Source: Gammaproteobacteria bacterium RIFCSPHIGHO2_12_FULL_45_12
GTDB lineage: Bacteria; Pseudomonadota; Gammaproteobacteria; DSM-16500
Assembly: GCA_001801665.1 (NCBI GenBank)
Contig: MGYH01000043.1
Coordinates: 1-15,232, forward strand
DNA: 15,232 bases
Direction of reading: 5' to 3'
In this document: piece after piece, positions 7,373 to 12,993 of the stretch
Layout of the letters: every line of letters begins with the position of its first letter
Numbering within the stretch: position 1 is the first letter of the stretch
Notes under the pieces: model-generated
Told to the model about the DNA's origin: nothing
The model's database searches: none
What the model saw: only the letters and a program-made list of their open reading frames with translations
Translations under genes and position numbers: made by a program

Positions 7373-8680
7373 TTATTCCTGAAGCATCCCCTTAAAATCC
7401 AACGCCATACGCCCCATGTCCAAGCGATTAAAGAACAGCGAATAAACCATCCATGCACTGATTGCCGACAAATCCGAAAACTGTGGCGGCACATATTTGG
7501 GGGCCACGACAATGTTTTCTTCCACCAGATCCGCTAACACATGCAAATCATCTAGCGTCGTTTTACCGACAAACAAAAGTGGAATGCGTTTCACTAAACC
7601 ACGTTGCACCGCCAGACGCATGTAATTATAAATTAAAATAAATCCTTTACTGTATGACAAATCCTTGGTGTAAGGACCGCCCTCTGGTGTGCTGCCGCGA
7701 AAGACACGCACCGCTGACTGATAACTATCATTTTCTTCCATGCCTTGATCACGAAAAAAATGATATACATCAAAAAAATTCGCGCCATCTTCAACCATAT
7801 TAACGGCGTTAATGCGATTCGTTAATCGCCGCACGCGTCCTGGAAACGATGAAAATGTAAAAATTTCAGTGATAATGGCCAAACCTTCCTGCGTCACCGT
7901 TGAGGAGGGCGGCCCCTTGCTTAAAAACGTGCAAATGGGTTGCGCCAAACCATTTAGCGTTGTGCCAAGATGTACCCAGCCCTCATGTATTTCAAACGTG
8001 CGAATTTCACGCGCACTAAATTTCAAGCCTTCGTGAATTTTTAATTTATCGGCGCCTGCCGCGGCATCTGCAATAATGCCATCACTCAACTGCACGCGAA
8101 TGGCATCATCCTCCGAAAAATAATTTTTTAGCCGCTCACTTAAGATGGTGACGACGTCTTCACTGGTATAAATTTTTTCATCGTCTTGCGTCAACACTTG
8201 ATCTTTAATGTTCGCCAGTGTTTCTGACACCAATGCCGCTAAATCTTTTAACGTTGGCGCACCCACATGAAAGGCATCTTCAGAACTACCATAAAGCTCT
8301 TGTGATATTTCCGTAAATCGCGGCGTGCCGCGCGCTTCCAGCATGTCAATGACGCGGCAATACTCATACCCCATTCGCTGCATGATGCCGCCTACGCCGC
8401 TATATTGCCCGAGCCGCCGTCTAATGCTGCGATCAATTTCATGAAATTCTTCTATGACTTTTTTGGGATCAAAAGAAAGTGGATTATTTTTTTGATAAAA
8501 ATCACGGTCAATGGCGGGAAGTTTTTTACATTTATGCTTAAAAAAGTAATCCTGAACCTGAGGACCCCATTTCAAGGCATCCAAAATACGAATGGGCCTC
8601 TGCGCGGCCACAATGCGCTCAGACAGCTCACGTATGACCTGTTGATATTCCCCGACAATGTCGCCATTGGCTTTGGTCAA
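7373..8680 (-). CDS. DUF1704 / QEGLA-motif putative metallopeptidase
   Basis: The 435-residue protein has the motif HEGWVH (HExxxH, His232, Glu233, His237) followed by the family-naming QEGLA (264-268, Glu265). These are the expected zinc ligands and catalytic residues of the DUF1704 family, annotated in bacteria as 'flavohemoglobin expression-modulating QEGLA motif protein'. The eukaryotic member MATCAP removes the C-terminal tyrosine of tubulin, so a carboxypeptidase activity is plausible but unproven here. The start is TTG: an AAGGA (8688-8692) sits 7 nt upstream, an in-frame stop lies 15 nt before it, and no ATG is available nearby. The gene probably shares a transcript with the zinc-finger gene upstream and converges on rimK. 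Confidence 0.9.
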   Translation of the reverse strand: MTKANGDIVGEYQQVIRELSERIVAAQRPIRILDALKWGPQVQDYFFKHKCKKLPAIDRDFYQKNNPLSFDPKKVIEEFHEIDRSIRRRLGQYSGVGGIMQRMGYEYCRVIDMLEARGTPRFTEISQELYGSSEDAFHVGAPTLKDLAALVSETLANIKDQVLTQDDEKIYTSEDVVTILSERLKNYFSEDDAIRVQLSDGIIADAAAGADKLKIHEGLKFSAREIRTFEIHEGWVHLGTTLNGLAQPICTFLSKGPPSSTVTQEGLAIITEIFTFSSFPGRVRRLTNRINAVNMVEDGANFFDVYHFFRDQGMEENDSYQSAVRVFRGSTPEGGPYTKDLSYSKGFILIYNYMRLAVQRGLVKRIPLLFVGKTTLDDLHVLADLVEENIVVAPKYVPPQFSDLSAISAWMVYSLFFNRLDMGRMALDFKGMLQE

Positions 8681-8739
8681 TGCCGCATCCTTGAATTAGC
8701 TATGCCCATTTAGCCATTATACCTCAATACGACCTGGTC

Positions 8740-8967
8740 CTAGTACATGGATTCACTAAACAAGTTTCTACGTCGCTCCACTTCTTCCGCACAGGGAACG
8801 CACAAAGCGAATCCCAGTGCCTGACGGCCTTCCGGAATATCATCATTACATTCAATACATTGCTTGACTCTTTTTTGCGATCCACTTGCGGCTCCACGCA
8901 TTTTACTGAGCGCACGCGCGACCTCTATGTCAATGAGATCATTTGCAATATCGATTGCGTCTGCCAT
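8740..8967 (-). CDS. TraR/YbiI-type (DksA superfamily) C4 zinc-finger protein
   Basis: The 75-residue protein starts MADAIDIANDLIDIEVARAL, with acidic residues like the DksA-type tip, and carries a four-cysteine finger CIEC-x15-CVPC at the C-terminal half. Proteins of this size, such as plasmid TraR and E. coli YbiI, are short DksA relatives; TraR binds RNA polymerase directly. The spacing between the cysteine pairs is 15 here, against 17 in the members I recall. The frame is open up to 9090, but ATG 8967 is preferred because AGGGGAAGG lies about 7 nt upstream and a good promoter ends just beyond it. The DUF1704 gene follows 59 bp downstream, so a two-gene operon is likely. Confidence 0.85.
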   Translation of the reverse strand: MADAIDIANDLIDIEVARALSKMRGAASGSQKRVKQCIECNDDIPEGRQALGFALCVPCAEEVERRRNLFSESMY

Positions 8968-8996
8968 GGTTGCACCTTCCCCTGAAAAATCGAAGT

Positions 8997-9024
8997 ATTC
9001 TACTGGATTAAGGTGGGATATCAA
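8997..9024 (-). promoter_or_regulatory. Sigma-70-type promoter of the TraR-like/DUF1704 operon
   Basis: On the minus strand TTGATA (9019-9024) is followed after 16 nt by TAGAAT (8997-9002). Both hexamers match consensus at five of six positions. Transcription would start near 8990, about 22 nt before the ATG at 8967, and inside the longer 116-codon frame, which argues for the short protein. Confidence 0.65.
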
Positions 9025-9225
9025 GCAAATAAGGCAAAGATTGGCCATTGCGACTTCAAAAAAATACGCGTTCAACCTGTCGCTAAACAAAAATGACTCG
9101 GAATGATAACAACCGCCTCCGGCAAGATAAAAATACCTATATAAAATAACTAGATATCACAGCAAAGCCAGTCGAATATTCCTAGAATTCAGGCTCAGGG
9201 GTACCATTCTTTTGACAATACCCAA
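9025..9225. other. AT-rich non-coding stretch
   Basis: No gene is supported here on either strand. The stretch contains long A/T runs (9117-9160) and a GAATTC-centred partial palindrome near 9180-9200, but no clear terminator. It is the spacer between the chromosomal TraR-like/DUF1704 operon and the AT-rich island. Confidence 0.5.
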
Positions 9226-9408
9226 TCATACGAAGTGTGCCAGTCCCCAACCCTCTACCCATCCTCTTTCATAAAATATTGTCGCAATTTCCTCATTTCC
9301 AGGATATGACTCATGAGGCTTTCTTAAATCTTCAATTTTTAACTCTGGCGGCAATTCACCATTATTCCATAGCTCAAGTCTTATGTTGCGTAGTTTGTTA
9401 TGTTGCAT
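9226..9408 (-). pseudogene. Fragment of an AlbA_2/COG2865-type ATP-binding DNA-binding protein
   Basis: The 60-codon frame reads RNIRLELWNNGELPPELKIE and later NEEIATIFYERGWVEGWGL. This follows the pattern RIEIxNPGxLPpgl...RNPlIAxxfxrxGxiExWGtG found in the C-terminal ATPase-like part of the COG2865 family (AlbA_2 plus HATPase_c_4). Full members are about 400-600 residues. Here the frame is closed by a stop one codon before the apparent ATG and ends right after the WG motif, where the helix of intact proteins would continue. I read it as a decayed remnant of an accessory gene. A small functional protein is less likely. Confidence 0.6.
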
Positions 9409-9458
9409 TGGTTAATTATTTTATTAAAAATCAGCTACAGCATGATATTTTATGCCAC

Positions 9459-9479
9459 ATAAGTTCATCGCGAACTTAT
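9459..9479. repeat. Hairpin at the 3' end of the ATPase gene
   Basis: The perfect 8-bp arms ATAAGTTC (9459-9466) and GAACTTAT (9472-9479) are separated by 5 nt. The right arm contains the ATPase stop codon (9476-9478, minus strand). No T-run follows on the minus strand, so terminator function is doubtful. Like the palindromes at the gene's other end, it begins with ATAAGT. Confidence 0.6.
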
Positions 9480-10960
9480 TCATTTTTACCAAAAAGATCA
9501 TCTAATATCACAACCCCATCAACCATTCCTTTCATATAATTCGTCTTTTTAAGACCATTTGCAGATATCATCGTCAAAAATATTTGCTTATCTGTGCGTA
9601 TAATTTTTCTAAAAACATCAATTTTTTGTTTCAATTTTTCAGCATATTGTTTATCGATAGCAAATGGCTTATCCGTATATTTAATTTCACATACAGTGAT
9701 AGCCTTATCATCACGATCAAATAATAAATCAATCTGCACACCTTTTTCATTTGAATCATGACGAGGCACATATCGCCAAGGTGAAGCTAGACTATTTTCT
9801 CCTATATTTAATGCTTTTTTGATTTGTGAAATATGTTTATAGCAAATATTTTCAAAAACATATCCTAGCCAACCAAAGTATCCTGGTGTATTAATTATGC
9901 TTCTCCAATACTTTGTTGTTTTATTTTGTTTTAGTTGTCTCTTTATTGGTTCGATCCATTCGAGATAAAAGTAACAGTATTCATCGCTGATTCTGTAAAA
10001 AATGCCTAATTTTTTATGCCCAAACGGAATATAACTCGTAACAAAGCCGGCATGTTCCAAGTCTTCTAATCTATTGGTTAACCTTCCGCCCTTTCCCGTC
10101 AGTTTATTTCGCGCATCTATTTCGCTTCTTTTAATACCATCTTTATGAGCGCCAATTAGCGTAACAAGTTCTTTATATTGCTCAGAGTGCTCGAATAGTG
10201 AGGAAAATACTTCGTCAAATTCATCAAATAGCATTCCATTCGAATTAAAAAATAAATTGTCAATATTTTGATCGACAGAGTAATTCTTTTTAATCTGATT
10301 TAAATAAAACGGTATTCCGCCCATAGTCATATATAATTTTACTGTCTGCTGATAATTGCATTGATACCCAATATGTTTTAAGTATAAAAAGGTTTCATGT
10401 AAATTAAATGGGAGTAATCTAATCTTTCGAGTGACTCTATTATGAAGTCCGCCTTTATTTTTAATTATTTTCTTTATTATCCATGAAGCAGCTGATCCAC
10501 ACACAATAAGCTTAACTTTTTTATCGTTAACCCAGTACCTATTCCAAAAATACTCTAGCGCAGCTATCACACCTGATTTGCGAGTAGACATCCATGGTAA
10601 CTCATCAAAAAATAAAACAACTTTTTTATTCTTTGATAATTGATCTACTGCACGTGTTAACTCATCGAATGCATCCATCCAATTTGTAGGTGTTTTTATT
10701 GATGCTCCCCTATAGAAAGTTTCACCCACTTCTTTCGCAAATCGAGCAAGTTGCTTAGCGGATGATCCTTTGTATATACCAGTCATCTGAAAATACACAC
10801 ATTTTTTTGATTGAAAAAAGTTCTTTATAAGATAGGTTTTCCCGACGCGTCTTCTACCATAGATTGCTATTAGCTCAGCACTGCTTGAATTAAGCGCTTC
10901 TTCTAATTCAATTTTTTCTGAGTTTCTTCCAATTATTTTTTCCAAGAAGCTTTTCTCCAT
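9476..10960 (-). CDS. P-loop ATPase with C-terminal PD-(D/E)XK-like domain (ATPase_2/DUF234 type)
   Basis: The 494-residue protein has a Walker A motif GRRRVGKT (35-42) and a Walker B motif VVLFFDELPW (Asp119, Glu120). An LIVCGSAASWI block follows, then a winged-helix-like stretch (about 265-310). The C-terminal domain has the PD-(D/E)XK pattern Glu370 (YVFEN), Asp411 (VQIDLLF) and Glu425-Ile-Lys427 (CEIKY). This architecture is typical of the archaeal-type ATPase_2/DUF234 family, common on mobile or accessory DNA and of uncertain function. Base use is strikingly AT-rich compared with its neighbours, suggesting transfer. The annotated ATG has no Shine-Dalgarno and only 2 nt separate it from a large palindrome. 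A TTG at codon 6 (10943-10945) has GGAG about 9 nt upstream and could be the true start. Confidence 0.88.
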   Translation of the reverse strand: MEKSFLEKIIGRNSEKIELEEALNSSSAELIAIYGRRRVGKTYLIKNFFQSKKCVYFQMTGIYKGSSAKQLARFAKEVGETFYRGASIKTPTNWMDAFDELTRAVDQLSKNKKVVLFFDELPWMSTRKSGVIAALEYFWNRYWVNDKKVKLIVCGSAASWIIKKIIKNKGGLHNRVTRKIRLLPFNLHETFLYLKHIGYQCNYQQTVKLYMTMGGIPFYLNQIKKNYSVDQNIDNLFFNSNGMLFDEFDEVFSSLFEHSEQYKELVTLIGAHKDGIKRSEIDARNKLTGKGGRLTNRLEDLEHAGFVTSYIPFGHKKLGIFYRISDEYCYFYLEWIEPIKRQLKQNKTTKYWRSIINTPGYFGWLGYVFENICYKHISQIKKALNIGENSLASPWRYVPRHDSNEKGVQIDLLFDRDDKAITVCEIKYTDKPFAIDKQYAEKLKQKIDVFRKIIRTDKQIFLTMISANGLKKTNYMKGMVDGVVILDDLFGKNE

Positions 10961-10962
10961 GT

Positions 10963-11009
10963 GTGCTAGTAGGACACTTATAAGGCTATCATAAGTGTCC
11001 TACTAACAC
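10963..11009. repeat. 19-bp-arm palindrome abutting the ATPase start
   Basis: The left arm (10963-10981, GTGCTAGTAGGACACTTAT) pairs with the right arm (10991-11009) with a single mismatch (10966 against 11006) across a 9-nt loop. It ends 2 nt before the minus-strand ATG of the ATPase gene. It could be an operator for autoregulation, an mRNA hairpin masking the start, or a mobile-element end. Confidence 0.9.
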
Positions 11010-11030
11010 AAAGAAATATTGCATTACTGA

Positions 11031-11062
11031 GACACTTATAGACTGGTTATAAGTGTCCTACT
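11031..11062. repeat. Second palindrome with the same core motif
   Basis: GACACTTATA (11031-11040) pairs perfectly with TATAAGTGTC (11048-11057) across a 7-nt loop. The 16-mer AGTAGGACACTTATAA at 10968-10983 recurs exactly, inverted, at 11047-11062, and 14 of its 16 bases recur inverted at 10991-11004. Together the two palindromes hold three strong copies and one partial copy of one motif. Confidence 0.88.
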
Positions 11063-11076
11063 GGAGTTTGTCCGTT

Positions 11077-11101
11077 GTAACCGCTCACGGGCTTTTTAAG
11101 C
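11077..11101 (+). repeat. Left copy of an imperfect inverted repeat
   Basis: This copy reads GTAACCGCTCACGGG followed by CTTTTTAAGC. It matches, in inverted orientation and with two substitutions or small indels, the sequence at 11709-11731. The pair encloses about 655 bp carrying two gene remnants. A small GGCTT/AAGCC stem lies within this copy. Confidence 0.6.
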
Positions 11102-11175
11102 CGCAACAGCTAATGTGGTGCCAGTGTTGACAGTCATTTCAGGTAAGAGAGAAAAACGGGGTCAGGCTTGCACAA

Positions 11176-11364
11176 TTGCACTTCGCATTTGAACCGGCGA
11201 ATCATATTGTCCAAACCGCCGAAGAAATTGTAAAAGCAGTGGCGTCAGGCCAATTATCCATTAAGGAAGGGCGAGAATTGGCTTTATTAATCGATAGACA
11301 ACGACAAGCCATAAAATCGGAAAAAAACTCCCTAACACTCGATTTATTTAGCCGTTATGCGTAA
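11176..11364 (+). pseudogene. C-terminal remnant resembling DUF5681-type phage/plasmid proteins
   Basis: The readable part contains NHIVQTAEEIVKAVASGQLS followed by IKEGRELALLIDRQRQAI. This resembles the ending of DUF5681-type proteins from phages and plasmids (…AVAxGElTPxEAxxLaxLlexxrrAIE). The apparent start is TTG with no ribosome binding site. The frame is open only back to 11131, where it runs into the repeat-like sequence AACGGGGTCAGGCTTGCA (11155-11172). A body of about 100 residues would be missing, so I call it a truncated remnant. The family assignment is from memory of the pattern and is tentative. Confidence 0.45.
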
Positions 11365-11412
11365 TTTTTTAATCCTTTGGGTTGAAGCTGCCACTTGGAT
11401 CATGTCACGCAA

Positions 11413-11685
11413 TTACATCTCCGTTATATTAACCCAAATTTGCCATTCTTTAACTTTGCCACTTTCAAGTTTATATAAATTCATAGCATCGAGCTTAACT
11501 TGTATACCGTCAGGATTATGCTTATAAAATATGGCATTTTGTTCTACGCGAAAGGCTATACGATCTTCATCTGCGATAACGTCCTTTATCTCACTTTTTA
11601 AATCCTTAAATATTTTTTGCAGATTAGGTAAACGTGATTTCAAAGTCATTAAGGTAGCGGATATTGCCGTAAGTTCAAGAATCAA
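11413..11685 (-). pseudogene. SnoaL/NTF2-like fold protein, probably N-terminally truncated
   Basis: The stretch FKDLKSEIKDVIADEDRIAF is followed by RVEQNAIFYKHNPDGIQVKL and then a LYKLESGKVKEWQIWVN ending. This follows the SnoaL-like/NTF2-like pattern (…fPDl…i.diiaegDrVa…i.riegGKIvEhW…). Full proteins of this fold are usually 120-140 residues; this has at most 90. An in-frame stop lies directly before a TTG at 11685, and an internal ATG at 11649 has no Shine-Dalgarno. The N-terminal helices are missing, so the gene is probably broken, although a short product cannot be excluded. The substrate is unknown. Confidence 0.5.
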
Positions 11686-11708
11686 TCAACTGATTTTATG
11701 AAAAATTA

Positions 11709-11731
11709 GCTAAAAACCCGTGAGTGGTTAC
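11709..11731 (-). repeat. Right copy of the imperfect inverted repeat
   Basis: Read on the minus strand this is GTAACCACTCACGGG followed by TTTTTAGC, the partner of 11077-11101. The short direct word TTTGTCC lies outside both copies (11067-11073 and 11746-11752). It is not immediately adjacent to the arms as a clean target-site duplication would be. Confidence 0.6.
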
Positions 11732-11769
11732 GATTGGGGGGCTGGTTTGTCCAAAGTACGCTGGCGTTT

Positions 11770-12543
11770 TTAAACGTCATTGGCCCTACCTCTAAACATC
11801 GAGTTAATCTGCCCCATATCGCCATAACAATATTGCAAAATAGAAAGTGCCGCTAGGCTGGCCGTCTCGGTTCTAAGCACCCGCGGACCCAGATTCAGCG
11901 GCATAAACCCTTTCATGACCGCTTGCGCCATCTCATGTTGACTGAGCCCCCCTTCAGGGCCAATCAATAACACTACCTTCGCCCCTGCCGGTAACACTTG
12001 GGCTGGCAAGCGATTGTTAACATGCGGTGACAACACAAAACATAAATCACCCGTCACCGCCTGCAACCAGGTATCAAACCGCTCAGGTGACGTCATTTCT
12101 GGCGGCCGATGCCGCCCTGATTGCTCGCATGCACTCTGCAAAACGGCCCGCCAATGCTGAAGACGCCCTGCTTGACGCTCTTGATTCAAACGCACGTTGC
12201 TGCGCTCTGTTATCAGGGGAATAATCTGCGTCACGCCCAGCTCAACCGCCTTCTGAATAATAAAATCCATTTTCTCACCCCGTGCGATTCCCTGTGCCAG
12301 ACACACATTAACGGGGGGCTCCACCAGCGGCTGCCGACGCTCAGCAAGCTTTACCTCCACATTTTTTTTATGGAGCTGCACAATGACAACCAGATATTCA
12401 TCGCCCTGGCCATTAAACACCACCAACTCATCGCCCACCCGGGCACGCAACACTCGCGCCAAATGATGGCTCGCTTTCTCATCCAGACAAACCGTTTGAT
12501 CCAGACTGAGTGCCATCGCTTGATAAAGCCTGATTAACGACAT
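11770..12543 (-). CDS. rsmE: 16S rRNA (uracil-1498-N3)-methyltransferase RsmE
   Basis: RsmE is a SPOUT-class enzyme that methylates N3 of U1498 in 16S rRNA of the 30S subunit, using S-adenosylmethionine. The 257-residue product has an N-terminal PUA-like domain (SHHLARVLRARVGDELVVFN, 25-44). The catalytic domain has RGEKMDFIIQKAVELGV (88-104), SACEQSGRHRPPE (137-149), the trefoil-knot loop LIGPEGGLS (193-201) and LGPRVLRTETA (218-228). Length is slightly above the roughly 243 residues of E. coli, because of a short C-terminal extension (QINSMFRGRANDV). It starts 6 nt after the ferredoxin gene stop, so the two are co-transcribed. Confidence 0.96.
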   Translation of the reverse strand: MSLIRLYQAMALSLDQTVCLDEKASHHLARVLRARVGDELVVFNGQGDEYLVVIVQLHKKNVEVKLAERRQPLVEPPVNVCLAQGIARGEKMDFIIQKAVELGVTQIIPLITERSNVRLNQERQAGRLQHWRAVLQSACEQSGRHRPPEMTSPERFDTWLQAVTGDLCFVLSPHVNNRLPAQVLPAGAKVVLLIGPEGGLSQHEMAQAVMKGFMPLNLGPRVLRTETASLAALSILQYCYGDMGQINSMFRGRANDV

Positions 12544-12549
12544 GTGCGT

Positions 12550-12912
12550 TTACTCCGCCGCTTCAACGGTTAATACATATTCGGCAACCGGCACGCCGCC
12601 CAGCAAATGCTCCTGAATGATGCGCTCAAGCACCGCTTGCGTGCAGGAGTGATACCACACCCCCTCTGGATACACAACGGCAATGGGGCCTTGTTGACAC
12701 ACCCGCAGGCAGTTCACTTTTGAGCGATAGATACCGCCTTGATCCGTCAACTGCAAGTCCTGCAAGCGCTGCTTTAAAAATTTCCAGGCCGCCAGGCCCT
12801 CCGCCTTGTCGCAGCATTTTGGAACCGATTGATCGCAGCATAAAAAAATATGTCGCTTAATCGCTTTCAGATGTAATTTGTTAATTTTTTCCACTAATGA
12901 AGGATTCATCAT
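12550..12912 (-). CDS. Thioredoxin-fold [2Fe-2S] ferredoxin
   Basis: The 120-residue product begins MMNPSLVEKINKL and continues HIFLCCDQSVPKCC…VNCLRVCQQGPIAVVYPEGVWY. Cysteines at 25/26, 33/34, 68 and 72 give the C-x(~8)-C-x(~33)-C-x3-C layout of thioredoxin-like [2Fe-2S] ferredoxins. The frame is open to 12945, but the ATG at 12912 is preferred because AGGG lies 6 nt upstream, while the upstream TTG has no ribosome binding site. The partner is unknown. The gene lies 6 nt ahead of rsmE and is divergent from miaB, a radical-SAM enzyme that needs electrons; a link is conceivable but unproven. Confidence 0.85.
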   Translation of the reverse strand: MMNPSLVEKINKLHLKAIKRHIFLCCDQSVPKCCDKAEGLAAWKFLKQRLQDLQLTDQGGIYRSKVNCLRVCQQGPIAVVYPEGVWYHSCTQAVLERIIQEHLLGGVPVAEYVLTVEAAE

Positions 12913-12993
12913 CGTCAACCCTAATCTACTGGCCTTACCCGACAAAATTGAATATCATACCGACTGTTCGCGTTATGCGCAGGTATTAAAAGA

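Noticed and set aside
7812..8713. Plus-strand frames opposite the DUF1704 gene
   Set aside because: They are antisense to a gene whose catalytic motifs are clear.
8968..9090. N-terminal extension of the TraR-like protein to 116 residues
   Set aside because: The promoter at 8997-9024 and the strong Shine-Dalgarno before 8967 lie inside this extension, and the extra residues do not resemble the family.
9237..9539. 100-codon plus-strand frame across the island edge
   Set aside because: It is antisense to the COG2865-like remnant and the end of the ATPase gene, with no ribosome binding site or family pattern.
12913..12945. Upstream TTG start for the ferredoxin gene
   Set aside because: There is no ribosome binding site, whereas ATG 12912 has AGGG 6 nt upstream.
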